Below are positions 1 through 10,122 of a DNA stretch of 64,000 bases, piece by piece. Origin of the DNA: Cryobacterium sp. PH31-AA6 (GTDB lineage Bacteria; Actinomycetota; Actinomycetes; Actinomycetales; Microbacteriaceae). Location of the stretch: assembly GCF_030063195.1 (NCBI RefSeq), contig NZ_JASISS010000005.1, forward strand, positions 62,001-126,000. Reading direction: 5' to 3'. The notes under the pieces are model-generated. The model was not told the DNA's origin, searched no databases, and saw nothing but the letters and a program-made list of their open reading frames with translations. Position 1 is the stretch's first letter, and every line of letters starts with the position of its first letter. The translations under genes were made by a program, and so were the position numbers.

Positions 1-228
1 ATGCACGCCGGCCTCGACGAGCAGGCCGAGCCCGGCTTCTCTCTGGCGACGCTGCTCAACCAGGGCGAGACGGCCCGGGTGCCGTTCTCGCTGGCCGGCG
101 GAGTGAGCGTTGCGACGATCGCGTCCGTGCAGCGGGCCGGCGCATCGGTAGCCGTCGCGGGCGGCGCGATCTACGGCGCCCAGGACCCGGCGGCCGCTGC
201 CCAGGCCCTGCGCGCGGCGATCATCTAA
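1..228 (+). CDS. hxlA: 3-hexulose-6-phosphate synthase, C-terminal part
   Basis: This is the last 75 residues of a gene that starts before the window. HPS condenses formaldehyde with ribulose 5-phosphate to hexulose 6-phosphate, and belongs to the OMP-decarboxylase TIM-barrel suprafamily. The stretch MHAGLDEQ, then SLAGGV and VAGGAIYGA, matches the C-terminal beta strands and phosphate-binding loops of actinobacterial HPS. The first ATG is an internal methionine, not a start. The partner isomerase gene (hxlB) is not visible and may lie upstream. The role could be formaldehyde detoxification or pentose supply. Confidence 0.85.
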   Translation: MHAGLDEQAEPGFSLATLLNQGETARVPFSLAGGVSVATIASVQRAGASVAVAGGAIYGAQDPAAAAQALRAAII

Positions 229-256
229 GCCTCGCGCGCACCGAGTGCGAGGTGGG

Positions 257-925
257 TCAGCCGAGCAGGAGCCTGGTGAGCTGGTCGACCGAGTAGACGG
301 TCGCGGTCGCCGCGACGGCCTCGGCGGGGGAGCCGTAGCCCCACTCGACGAGGATGGTGGGAACGCCGTGGGCGGCGGCACCCTCGGCGTCGTAGCTGCG
401 GTCGCCGACCATGACCGGGGTCGCGAGGTCGGCGCCGACGGCGCCGAGGCGGTTCAGCGCCTCCGCCACGATGTCGGCCTTTGAGCTCCGCGTCTCCGTG
501 TCGGACGCGCCGACCATGACCGTGAAGTACTTGGCGAGGTCGAAGTGCTCGAGGATCGCGACCGCGCTGTGTTCCGGCTTGCTCGTGGCCAGGGCCAGGG
601 GAATCTTCGCCTCGTGGATGCGCTCGAGCAGGCCGGCCACGCCGGGGTACACGGCCGTGTCGAGCATGTTCTCGCCGTGATAATCGGCCCGGTAGACGGC
701 GAGGGCCTCGAGGGCTTCGTCCGGCGTCATTCCGCCGTACTCACGGAAGGCCGCAAGCAGGGGCGGGCCCACGTAGGCGAGGAGCTCGGCGGCCGGCGGA
801 ACCGGGCGGCCGAGGAGGGCGAAGGTGCGGGCCAGGGAGTTGGTGATGGCCGGGGCGGAATCGGTGATCGTTCCGTCGAGGTCAAAAAGGATGGCACTCC
901 AGGTGCGCGTCAATGTCGAATTCAC
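257..925 (-). CDS. HAD-superfamily phosphatase, phosphoglycolate phosphatase-like
   Basis: A 222-residue HAD hydrolase. Motif I FDLDGT carries the nucleophile D15 and acid D17, a helical cap domain follows, motif II is in LALATSKP, and motif IV is MVGDRSYD near residue 170. The domain layout resembles Gph/PpaX-type small phosphatases, so the substrate is probably a phosphorylated sugar, phosphoglycolate or pyrophosphate; sequence alone does not decide. The start is GTG at 925, supported by a -10 hexamer exactly six bases upstream, which implies a leaderless mRNA. It faces the end of hxlA 28 bp away. Confidence 0.85.
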   Translation of the reverse strand: MNSTLTRTWSAILFDLDGTITDSAPAITNSLARTFALLGRPVPPAAELLAYVGPPLLAAFREYGGMTPDEALEALAVYRADYHGENMLDTAVYPGVAGLLERIHEAKIPLALATSKPEHSAVAILEHFDLAKYFTVMVGASDTETRSSKADIVAEALNRLGAVGADLATPVMVGDRSYDAEGAAAHGVPTILVEWGYGSPAEAVAATATVYSVDQLTRLLLG

Positions 926-931
926 TCGCCC

Positions 932-937
932 ATCCTA
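932..937 (-). promoter_or_regulatory. -10 box TAGGAT, leaderless start of HAD gene
   Basis: TAGGAT on the minus strand lies six bases before GTG 925. The flanking 940-1010 stretch is unusually AT-rich for this window, as expected of a promoter. Confidence 0.6.
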
Positions 938-1062
938 GGCGGCGCGGCCGCACAAGTGCACACCAAAAAAGGAAAGCTCAATTTTATTCTGGAATTTCCG
1001 TGACCGCCAGCCTCTTGTGCGGTGAGTCCTGGTTCTGCTAGAGAGCGGTCAGGCCCTCGGGC

Positions 1063-1758
1063 CTAGAACAATTTGGACTGGGTGTCGTCGAGACCGCGCA
1101 TGGCGTCGTAGTCCAGCACCAGGCACCGGATGCCGCGGTCCTCGGCGAGCATCCGCGCCTGGGGCTTGATGATTTGCGCCGCGAACACGCCGGCCACGGG
1201 GGCAAGGTGCGGGTCCCGGTTCATCAGCTCGAGGTACCGGGTCAGCTGCTCGACGCCGTCGATGTCGCCGCGGCGCTTGAGTTCGACCGCGACCGATCCG
1301 CCCGCGGCGTCCCTGGCCAGGATGTCGACCGGGCCGATCGCCGTCATGTATTCGCGACGCACGAGGGTGTGGCCGTCGCCCAGCAGATGGATGTGCTCGG
1401 CCAGGAGTTTCTGCAGGTGCGCCTCGACGCCGTCCTTGATCAGGCCAGGGTCGATTCCCAGCTCGTGGGCCGAATCGTGCAGCACCTCGTAGATGCTGAC
1501 GATGAGCTGGTCGGCGGTCTTGGCGTGGGTGACCGTCCAGACCTCGGTGACTCCGGCATCCGTCTGGTCGTCATCGGGCTCGGCGACGGCGAGGGCGCAG
1601 GGCGGGCTCATCCAGTTCAGCGGCTTGTACGAGCCTCCGTCGGAGTGCACGAGCACGCTGCCGTCCGACTTGATCATCAGCAGCCGGGTGGCCAGCGGCA
1701 GATGTGCGCTGAGCCTTCCGGCGTAGTCAACGGAGCATTGGGCAATTACGAGGCGCAC
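1063..1758 (-). CDS. nucS: Mismatch-specific endonuclease NucS
   Basis: 231 residues, the normal length for actinobacterial NucS, the non-canonical mismatch repair nuclease that replaces MutS/MutL. The C-terminal RecB-like nuclease domain shows D145 (GPVDIL) and the E159-x-K161 pair (VAVELKRR). The N-terminal half is the DNA-binding/dimerisation domain. The protein ends in QSKLF, resembling the C-terminal sliding-clamp motif of the family. Start GTG 1758 is set by TAGGCT six bases upstream. The gene follows the MFS gene on the same strand with only 26 bp between. Confidence 0.93.
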   Translation of the reverse strand: MRLVIAQCSVDYAGRLSAHLPLATRLLMIKSDGSVLVHSDGGSYKPLNWMSPPCALAVAEPDDDQTDAGVTEVWTVTHAKTADQLIVSIYEVLHDSAHELGIDPGLIKDGVEAHLQKLLAEHIHLLGDGHTLVRREYMTAIGPVDILARDAAGGSVAVELKRRGDIDGVEQLTRYLELMNRDPHLAPVAGVFAAQIIKPQARMLAEDRGIRCLVLDYDAMRGLDDTQSKLF

Positions 1759-1764
1759 CCGTTG

Positions 1765-1770
1765 AGCCTA
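1765..1770 (-). promoter_or_regulatory. -10 box TAGGCT, leaderless start of nucS
   Basis: TAGGCT with a six-base gap to GTG 1758. The box straddles the edge of the 17-bp duplication at 1767-1800, so the duplication lies right at the nucS promoter. Confidence 0.6.
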
Positions 1771-1800
1771 ACCGGAGACGTGGCCTAACCGGAGACGTGG
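1767..1800. repeat. 17-bp tandem duplication at the MFS 3' end
   Basis: CCTAACCGGAGACGTGG occurs twice head to tail (1767-1783 and 1784-1800). The 1784-1800 copy encodes the last residues HVSG and the stop codon of the MFS gene. The other copy lies between that stop and nucS. Confidence 0.9.
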
Positions 1801-3035
1801 CGGGTTTCGCGCGCAGCCGGCGCGGCCAGCCCGGCGAGCACCATCAGCCCCAGGATGAGGAACAGCGCGTTGAGGATGCCCCAGGACTGGCCGAGAATCC
1901 CCAACACGGGCGGGCCGACCAGGAACGCGAAATAGCCGATCATGGCGACCGCGCTCACCCGCGCGGCGGCGTTCTTGGTGTCGTCGGCGGCGGCGGACAT
2001 CCCCACCGGGAAGCCGAGGGAGGCGCCGAGCCCCCAGAGCACGGTGCCGGCGTAGATCAGGGCGTGACTGGGCGCCAGGATGAACAGCAGCAGGCCGAGC
2101 ACGCCGAGCACCGCACAGCTGCGGAGCACCGGCACACGACCGAAGCGATCGATCACGGGTCCGCCGATCACCCGGCCGACGGTCATCGCCGCGACAAACA
2201 CTCCGAAGACGATCGCGCCCTCGGCGTTGCTGAGGCCATGGCCGTCGACGGAGGCCAGCGCCAGCCAGTCGTTTGCCGAGCCCTCGGCGAAGGTCATCCC
2301 GAGCACGATCATGCCGATCAGCAGGATCTTCAGGTCCGCCCAGACGGTAAGGCTCTCCCGAAGGCGTGCGCGGCGGCTTTTCCCGCTCGTGGCGGGTGAA
2401 TCGGCCGCGATCTCGACCGGCGGGTCCACCAGCGGGATGTAGCGCAGGGCCACGACCGCCGTGGCGAGCACGAGGATGGCGATCCCCGCGAGGTGCCACT
2501 GCACAGCCAGCCCGACCAGGGAGGCGCCGGCGCCGATGAAGGCCCCGACCACGGTGCCGAGGCTGAAGCAGGCGTGCATCAAGGGCATCAGCGTCTTGCC
2601 GATCTCGCGCTCCGCCGCCGCGCCTTCCACGTTCATCACGACATCGAGCGAGCCGATGCCGAAACCGACGAGGGCCAGGCCGCAGAAAACGAAGGGGGCC
2701 GAGCCGAGACTGGAGCCGGCTCCGACGAGGAACAATCCGATGACCGTGAGCGTGATGCTGAGCAGCATCGACCGTCGCGCGCCGAATCGGGCGAGCATCC
2801 AGACGGCGGAGACCAGCCCGAGCACGGATCCGGCGGAGAGGCCGAAGATGAGGATGCCGACCTCGGCGGTGCTCAGCCGCAGCCCATCGCGCACGGCCGG
2901 AATCCGAGACATCCAGGTGGCGAGGGTGAGCCCGCTGATGAAGAAGATCACGAAGACCGCGTTGCGCCAGGCGAGGACGCCTCCGGTCACCTGGCTGGGG
3001 CCGGCCGTGCGGGTCTGGTCTGCGGGCTGGGTCAC
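1785..3035 (-). CDS. MFS transporter
   Basis: 416 residues with twelve hydrophobic segments and a cytoplasmic stretch after TM6 (about residues 195-225, rich in charged residues), the usual MFS two-bundle form. The first loop has WMSRIPAVRDGL, typical of the YfcJ/FucP-like actinobacterial MFS group often annotated as sugar or drug transporters. Substrate unknown. The GTG start at 3035 follows GATTGACCA. The gene diverges from the PLP decarboxylase gene across 97 bp. Confidence 0.85.
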   Translation of the reverse strand: MTQPADQTRTAGPSQVTGGVLAWRNAVFVIFFISGLTLATWMSRIPAVRDGLRLSTAEVGILIFGLSAGSVLGLVSAVWMLARFGARRSMLLSITLTVIGLFLVGAGSSLGSAPFVFCGLALVGFGIGSLDVVMNVEGAAAEREIGKTLMPLMHACFSLGTVVGAFIGAGASLVGLAVQWHLAGIAILVLATAVVALRYIPLVDPPVEIAADSPATSGKSRRARLRESLTVWADLKILLIGMIVLGMTFAEGSANDWLALASVDGHGLSNAEGAIVFGVFVAAMTVGRVIGGPVIDRFGRVPVLRSCAVLGVLGLLLFILAPSHALIYAGTVLWGLGASLGFPVGMSAAADDTKNAAARVSAVAMIGYFAFLVGPPVLGILGQSWGILNALFLILGLMVLAGLAAPAARETRHVSG

Positions 3036-3120
3036 TGGTCAATCCTCGATATCGGTGTCGGCGGTCCGCCGAGCAGCCGTCCCTTCCAAAACTAGCCGAC
3101 CCGATCGTTCGGCGGAGGAG

Positions 3121-3126
3121 TACGCT
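3121..3126 (+). promoter_or_regulatory. -10 box TACGCT, leaderless start of PLP decarboxylase
   Basis: TACGCT followed by six bases and ATG 3133. It fixes the start well inside a much longer open frame that begins at 2461. Confidence 0.65.
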
Positions 3127-3132
3127 GGCGCC

Positions 3133-4542
3133 ATGTCGGCCAAGCCGGACGCCTTCGATGCGGCATTGCAGCGGGCGAGAGTGCACTCGATGGAGTGGCT
3201 CGCGTCGATTCCCACCCGCCCGGTCGGCCCGGCGGTGCAGGCCGACGACCTGCTGGCCGGATTCGCCGCTCCACTGCCGGAGCAGCCCACCGATCCGGCC
3301 GCTGTCATCGACGAACTCGCGCGCCTGGCCGAACCCGGCCTGATGGCAATGCCCTCCGGGCGCTTCTTCGGCTGGGTGATCGGGGGGACGCTCCCCGCGG
3401 CGCTCGCCGCCGACTGGCTGGTCAGCGCGTGGGACCAGAACGCGGGTATGCGGTTCGCCACCCCCGCTGTCGCGGCGGCGGAGGAGGCTGCCGCGGGGTG
3501 GCTGCTCGACCTGCTGCACCTGCCGTCCGGGTCCGATGTGGGCTTCACGACCGGCGGGACGACCGCCAACTTCGTCGGCCTTGCCTCGGGGAGGCAGGCC
3601 GTGCTCGACCGCCTCGGCTGGGACCTGGCCGGCCAGGGGCTGTCCGGGGCGCCGCGCATTCGGGTGTTCGTGGGCGCGGAACGGCACGCCGTCATCGACC
3701 TCGTACTGCGTTACCTCGGTCTCGGCGCGCCCGTCGTCGTCGACGCCGACGAGCAGGGGCGCATTCTCCCTGACGCCCTGGCCGCCGCCATGGATGCCGG
3801 CGAAACCCCCGCAGGGCCGGCAATCGTCTGCCTGCAGGCCGGAAACCTGCACTCGGGCGCGTTCGATCCGATGGCGCAGGCGATCACCGTGGCGCACGAG
3901 CGCGGGGCGTGGGTGCACGTGGACGGCGCGTTCGGCCTCTGGGCCGCGGCGAGCCCGCGCTTCCGGGAGGCACTTGCCGGGCTCGAACTCGCCGACTCGT
4001 GGGCAACCGACGCGCACAAGACCCTCAACGTGCCCTACGACTGCGGCATGGCCATCGTGACCAGGCCCGAGGTCGTGCGCGCGGCATTCGGCGTGCACAC
4101 CGCCTATCTGATGACGGACACGTCGGGCCCCGGGGACCAATTCGACAAGGTGCCGGAACTCTCCCGTCGCGCCCGCGGTGTGACCGTCTGGGCCGCGCTG
4201 CGCTCGCTCGGCCGGGCGGGCACCGTCGACCTCGTGGAACGGCTGGCCGACCGGGCCGCCGAACTCGCCGAGGGGATCAGCCGCATTCCCGGCGCCGAGG
4301 TGCTCAACGACGTGGTGTTCACCCAGGTCAGCGTGAGCTTCGGTGACGATGAGCGCACCCGCCGGGTGACCGCGGCACTGCTCGACGGGGGCGTCGCCTG
4401 GATGTCGGGGTCGCGCTGGCACGGCCGGGACGTGCTGCGGATCTCGGTGAGCAATTGGTCGACGGATGCCGACGACGTCGCGCTCTCCCTCGCCGCGCTC
4501 GAACAGGCGGTCGCCTCGGTTGACGCGATAGAATTATCCTGA
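3133..4542 (+). CDS. PLP-dependent group II decarboxylase family protein
   Basis: 469 residues of fold-type I PLP enzyme in the aromatic/glutamate decarboxylase family (aspartate aminotransferase superfamily). The Schiff-base lysine is K296 in TDAHKTLN. VDGAFGLW supplies the aspartate that contacts the pyridine nitrogen, and TTGGTTAN holds the phosphate. Likely reaction: decarboxylation of an amino acid to an amine; the substrate cannot be read from sequence. The reading frame is open upstream to 2461, but that part is antisense to the MFS gene; the TACGCT box and the conserved N-terminus support ATG 3133. An aldehyde dehydrogenase remnant follows directly, suggesting a former amine-oxidation pair. 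Confidence 0.85.
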   Translation: MSAKPDAFDAALQRARVHSMEWLASIPTRPVGPAVQADDLLAGFAAPLPEQPTDPAAVIDELARLAEPGLMAMPSGRFFGWVIGGTLPAALAADWLVSAWDQNAGMRFATPAVAAAEEAAAGWLLDLLHLPSGSDVGFTTGGTTANFVGLASGRQAVLDRLGWDLAGQGLSGAPRIRVFVGAERHAVIDLVLRYLGLGAPVVVDADEQGRILPDALAAAMDAGETPAGPAIVCLQAGNLHSGAFDPMAQAITVAHERGAWVHVDGAFGLWAAASPRFREALAGLELADSWATDAHKTLNVPYDCGMAIVTRPEVVRAAFGVHTAYLMTDTSGPGDQFDKVPELSRRARGVTVWAALRSLGRAGTVDLVERLADRAAELAEGISRIPGAEVLNDVVFTQVSVSFGDDERTRRVTAALLDGGVAWMSGSRWHGRDVLRISVSNWSTDADDVALSLAALEQAVASVDAIELS

Positions 4543-4608
4543 TCAGAGGAGAATCCGGTTGGTTCCATCGACGCTCCGATGTGCGGGGAACCACCGAGGG
4601 CAGGCTGA

Positions 4609-5148
4609 GGGGCATCCGCCGCCGATCTGGACCGGGCCGTCGGCGCAGCCCGGCGCGCGTTCACCGGCCACGGCTGGCGCGACCTGACACCCACTGAGCG
4701 GGCCGGCCACCTGCTGCGACTGGCTGACGAGGTCGAGAAGCGGGCCGAGGCGATCTCGCACACCAACACCTGGGAGAACGGGTCCCCGGTCGCGGAGACC
4801 GCCAGGGCAGCGTCGAACGCAGCCGCAGTCTTCCGCTACTTCGCGTCGCTCGCGCCGCACCTGGAGACCCCCGACATCCGACCCTTCCCCGACGTCACCC
4901 CCGGGATGCGGATCGCCAACAACACCGGCTTCGGCCTCGGCGGCATCGTGTTCTCGACGGATGTCGACGCGGCGTTCGAGGTGGCCGCCCGAATGGACAC
5001 CGGCTCGATCGGGCTCAACTTCTTCGCGTCGAACCATGCCGCGCCGTTCGCGGGCCGCCACGACTCCGGCCTCGGCGTCGAGTTCGGGCTGGAGGGACTG
5101 CACGTGTACCTCAAGCCGCAGTCGGTGCACCGCCGCATCCGCCCGTAG
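4609..5148 (+). pseudogene. Aldehyde dehydrogenase remnant with large internal deletion
   Basis: In one frame the sequence reads ASAADLDRAVGAARRAF, the usual N-terminal part of an NAD-dependent ALDH, up to about 4872. It then jumps straight to the C-terminal part (IANNTGFGLGG, then GSIGLNFF). About 250 or more residues are missing, including the NAD-binding fold and the catalytic cysteine and glutamate. A TGA at 4606 lies just before the frame and no ATG precedes the homology, so the true N-terminus is also lost. It cannot encode an active enzyme. It probably served the decarboxylase immediately upstream. Confidence 0.85.
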
Positions 5149-5179
5149 CGGGCGCGGCGGTGCCGGTAGAGACGATGGG

Positions 5180-5509
<330 letters not shown>

Positions 5510-5548
5510 ACCCCGATCGGAGTGTGCCGTGACGGCGCCGGGGGCAGG

Positions 5549-5923
5549 CTAGATGGTGAATCCAAGGGCGCTCATCATCTCCCGGCCGTCGTCGGTGATC
5601 TTCTCGATGCCCCACGGCGGCATCCAGACCCAGTTGATGCGGAACGAGTCGACGACGCCGTCCAGGGCGATGCCGGTCTGCTCCTCGAGCACGTCGGTCA
5701 GCGGGCAGCCGGCCGAGGTGAGCGTCATGTGGATGATCAGGGCGTTGTTCTCGTCATCCCAGCCCAGGTCGTAGATCAGCCCGAGGTCGACGATGTTGAT
5801 GCCGAGTTCCGGGTCGATCACGTCCTTGAGGGCCTCCTGGATGTCATCGAATCGCTTCGCGGTCAGCGTCGACTCCGTCGACTGCATCGGGGCCGTTTCC
5901 GCGGTGGCCGTTTCGAGGTTCAA
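5549..5923 (-). CDS. sufT: SufT, MIP18/DUF59 Fe-S assembly factor
   Basis: 124 residues with the MIP18 (DUF59) domain: DVIDPELGINIVDLGLIYDL, then the conserved cysteine in TSAGCPLTDVL and the WVWMPPW segment. SufT assists maturation or transfer of Fe-S clusters. TTG 5923 overlaps the sufC stop in TTGA, so translational coupling is likely. ATG 5887 is an alternative start; neither has a strong Shine-Dalgarno. Confidence 0.88.
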   Translation of the reverse strand: MNLETATAETAPMQSTESTLTAKRFDDIQEALKDVIDPELGINIVDLGLIYDLGWDDENNALIIHMTLTSAGCPLTDVLEEQTGIALDGVVDSFRINWVWMPPWGIEKITDDGREMMSALGFTI

Positions 5924-6684
5924 CTGGCGACCGCGGCGCTCTGGTAGCGATCGTAGCCCTCGTCCTCGAGCCGGTCGGCGAGTTCGGGGCCGCCCTGCTC
6001 CGCGATCCGGCCGTCGACGAACACGTGCACGAAGTCCGGCGTGATGTAGCGCAGGATGCGGGTGTAGTGCGTGATCAGGAGCAGGCCCAGGCCGGTGTTC
6101 TCCTTGGCCCGGTTGACGCCCTCCGACACGATCTTGAGCGCGTCGACGTCGAGGCCGGAGTCGGTCTCGTCGAGAACGGCGAACCGGGGCTTCAACAGTT
6201 CGAGCTGCAGGATCTCGTTGCGCTTCTTCTCACCGCCGGAGAAGCCCTCGTTCACGTTGCGCTCGGCGAAGGCCTTGTCCATCCGGAGCGCCTTCATCGA
6301 CTCGCGCACGTCTTTGATCCAGGTGCGGATGGCCGGGGACTCTCCGTCGATCGCGGTCTTGGCGGTGCGCAGGAAGTTCGTGACGGTCACGCCGGGGATC
6401 TCGACCGGGTACTGCATGGCCAGGAACAGGCCGGCGCGGGCGCGCTGGTCCACGGTCATCGTGGTGACCTCTTCGCCATCGAGCAGGATGGAGCCGCTGT
6501 CGACGGTGTACTTGGGGTGACCGGCGATCGTATAGGCGAGGGTGGACTTGCCGGAGCCGTTCGGGCCCATGATGGCGTGGATCTCGCCCTCGTTGATGGT
6601 CAGGTTCACACCGTGCAGGATCTGCTTGGTGCCCTGGTCGGTCTCGACACTGACGTGCAGGTCTTTGATCTCAAGAACAGACAT
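5920..6684 (-). CDS. sufC: Fe-S cluster assembly ATPase SufC
   Basis: 254 residues, the standard SufC length. Walker A is GPNGSGKST near residue 40, the signature is EGFSGGEKKRNEI, and Walker B is FAVLDETDSGLD followed by the H-loop ITHY. SufC is the soluble ABC-type ATPase of the SufBC2D scaffold that builds Fe-S clusters in the cytosol. It is separated from sufD by 98 bp containing a hairpin, unlike the abutting sufB-sufD junction. Confidence 0.95.
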   Translation of the reverse strand: MSVLEIKDLHVSVETDQGTKQILHGVNLTINEGEIHAIMGPNGSGKSTLAYTIAGHPKYTVDSGSILLDGEEVTTMTVDQRARAGLFLAMQYPVEIPGVTVTNFLRTAKTAIDGESPAIRTWIKDVRESMKALRMDKAFAERNVNEGFSGGEKKRNEILQLELLKPRFAVLDETDSGLDVDALKIVSEGVNRAKENTGLGLLLITHYTRILRYITPDFVHVFVDGRIAEQGGPELADRLEDEGYDRYQSAAVAS

Positions 6685-6735
6685 GGATTCTCTTTCATTC
6701 TTCGGCGCGTGCGCCGGTATATATATAGGGGGGAG

Positions 6736-6753
6736 CGGCCGACGGGTCGGCCG
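6736..6753. repeat. Intergenic hairpin between sufD and sufC
   Basis: CGGCCGAC and GTCGGCCG form a perfect 8-bp dyad with almost no loop. There is no T-run, so it is more likely an mRNA processing or attenuation structure than a full terminator. A run of TATATATA lies at 6719-6726. Confidence 0.5.
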
Positions 6754-6782
6754 GGGTTCGCCGGCTGCGCGGCGCCGGATGC

Positions 6783-7982
6783 TTAGCTCGGGGTGCTCTC
6801 GGTCAGTTCTGCTTCGATGGCGGCCTGGAGGCGGTCTTCGAGCGTGGGGGATCCGATCTGCTGCACGATTTCGCTGAGGAAACCACGCACGACCAGGCGC
6901 CGCGCCTCGTCTTCCGTGATGCCGCGGGACTGCAGGTAGAACAACTGCTCATCGTCGAAGCGGCCGGTCGCACTCGCATGCCCGGCACCCTTGATATCGC
7001 CGGTCTCGATCTCCAGGTTCGGGATCGAGTCCGCCCGGGTGCCCTCGGTGAGCACGAGGTTACGGTTCTGCTCGTAGCTGTCGGTGCCCGTCGCGTTCCG
7101 GCCGATCAGCACGTCTCCGATCCACACGGTCCGGGCGCCCTGCCCCTGCAACGCACCCTTGTACGTGACCCGGCTGCGGCTGTTGGGGGCGTCGTGGTTG
7201 ACGAACACCTGCTGCTCGAGGTGCTGGCCCGCGTCGGCGAAATACAGGCCCAGCAGTTCCGTGTCCGAGCCTTCGCCCGCGAGCCGCACAGACGGGTTGA
7301 CCCGCACGATGCTGCCGCCCAGGGACACGACCACGTGCTTCAGGCGCGCGTCACGGCCGATGGTCGCGAAGTGGTTCGCCAGGTGCACGGCCGTGTCACC
7401 CCATTCCTGCAGGCTCACCACCGTCAGGTGCGCCGAGTCGCCCAGGATGATCTCGACGTTCTCACTCAGCCGGGCCTCGCCCGTGTTCGAGAGGATCAAG
7501 ATCGCCCGGCTGAACGGCTTCGCCTCGATGATCGTGTGCGCGCCCCGCGGCCCGGAACCCAGGTCCGCCCGGGTGAGCGTGACCTCCTTGGCGTCCTCGC
7601 CGCTGATCGTGATCGCGAGGGCCCTGTCGAAACTCGACCAGGCGTTCGCCGCGGCGCGTTCCTCCGGGGCCCCGGCGGCACCGATCCTCGGGTCGGTGCG
7701 GTCGACCCAGGCGACGCTGACCCCGGGAACGGCTGCCGACTCGACCGGGTACACGGACCCGTCCAGGACCCCCTCGGTCAGGTCGGTGAACTTCTTCACC
7801 GGGGACAGCTTCCAGACCGCTTCACGCCCGGTCACGGGAGCGAAATCGGCCACCTGGACGCTCGTGAACCGCCCGGAGCGGGTCTGCACCGGAACGAAAC
7901 CGAACCGGCCGTCCGTGTGCTCTTTGATCCCCTGTTGCTCGGAGGTGGGCATGGCTGTATTGAGGGTTGCAGTCGCGGACAT
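6783..7982 (-). CDS. sufD: Fe-S cluster assembly protein SufD
   Basis: 399 residues of the SufB/SufD beta-helix family. The C-terminal block GHASATGRFDDEQLFYLQSRGI is the shared family signature with the SufD-type histidine. SufD pairs with SufB in the SufBC2D scaffold and helps iron entry. ATG 7982 follows directly on the sufB stop with no intervening base. The C-terminus is followed by the hairpin-bearing gap before sufC. Confidence 0.94.
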   Translation of the reverse strand: MSATATLNTAMPTSEQQGIKEHTDGRFGFVPVQTRSGRFTSVQVADFAPVTGREAVWKLSPVKKFTDLTEGVLDGSVYPVESAAVPGVSVAWVDRTDPRIGAAGAPEERAAANAWSSFDRALAITISGEDAKEVTLTRADLGSGPRGAHTIIEAKPFSRAILILSNTGEARLSENVEIILGDSAHLTVVSLQEWGDTAVHLANHFATIGRDARLKHVVVSLGGSIVRVNPSVRLAGEGSDTELLGLYFADAGQHLEQQVFVNHDAPNSRSRVTYKGALQGQGARTVWIGDVLIGRNATGTDSYEQNRNLVLTEGTRADSIPNLEIETGDIKGAGHASATGRFDDEQLFYLQSRGITEDEARRLVVRGFLSEIVQQIGSPTLEDRLQAAIEAELTESTPS

Positions 7983-9401
<1,419 letters not shown>

Positions 9402-9590
9402 GTTTACCTCTTCTTCCATCCACCACAACCCGGATATCAGTCCGGTCATCCCCGGCCGGTCTCGATGAGGAGAACCGCGGGAACGGGTTGTGAGGACGGC
9501 TACTTTGCGCGCCTTTACACGTTCAAGGATCACGCCGTGCTGCATCGCGGTCATCTGGACCGCGCGCATAAGAAACCATTGAACACTTCA

Positions 9591-9673
9591 CCCTAGGCTC
9601 TTGGTTTTGCTCTTGGCTAGGGTTCGGAGCGGTTTGGGGGCGGCCAGACCGGTCACAGATCAGAAGAGCCTAG
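9591..9673. promoter_or_regulatory. Repeat-rich control region between sufB and erpA
   Basis: Between the divergent sufB and erpA genes CCCTAG (9591-9596) and CTAGGG (9617-9622) flank two direct copies of GCTCTTGG (9597-9604 and 9609-9616). CTAGGCTCTT (9593-9602) also has an inverted partner AAGAGCCTAG at 9664-9673. Nested symmetry in a shared Fe-S promoter region suggests an operator, for example for an iron or Fe-S sensor. The binding protein is not known from sequence. Confidence 0.5.
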
Positions 9674-9755
9674 AGTGTCTGAATACTCGTGCAGACGACT
9701 TCGCCCCACCGAGCGGGCCCGGCGCGAGCCCCAACGTGAAAGTCCGAGGAACCCC

Positions 9756-10112
9756 ATGACCGGCACCATTGCTCCCACCAGGCCCGCCCACGGAGTGGGC
9801 CTGACCGAGGCGGCCGCGCAGAAGGTACGCAGCCTGCTAAGCCAGGAAGGCCGCGAAGACCTGCGACTGCGCGTCGCCGTGCAGCCTGGCGGCTGCTCCG
9901 GCCTGATCTACCAGCTCTACTTCGACGAGCGCATCCTCGAGGGCGACGTGCAGGTCGACTTCGACGGCGTCGAGGTCATCCTCGACAAGATGAGCGTGCC
10001 GTACCTCGAGGGTGCCTCCATCGACTTCGAAGACACCATCGCGAAGCAGGGCTTCACCATCGACAACCCGAACGCCGGTGGCAGCTGCGCCTGCGGGGAT
10101 TCCTTCAGCTAG
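9756..10112 (+). CDS. erpA: Fe-S cluster insertion protein, ErpA/IscA family
   Basis: 118 residues, A-type carrier. It carries the three conserved cysteines: one in GGCSGLIYQ and two in the C-terminal SCACGDSF. It takes clusters from the SUF scaffold and delivers them to apo-proteins. ATG 9756 is preceded by GAGGA at a good distance; the open frame extends to 9675 but without homology. It diverges from sufB and shares the intergenic control region. Confidence 0.92.
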   Translation: MTGTIAPTRPAHGVGLTEAAAQKVRSLLSQEGREDLRLRVAVQPGGCSGLIYQLYFDERILEGDVQVDFDGVEVILDKMSVPYLEGASIDFEDTIAKQGFTIDNPNAGGSCACGDSFS

Positions 10113-10122
10113 CGAAGATTCC

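Noticed and set aside
1768..4422. 884-codon minus-strand frame across the MFS and decarboxylase genes
   Set aside because: It shares bases with two confident genes in other frames and shows no homology.
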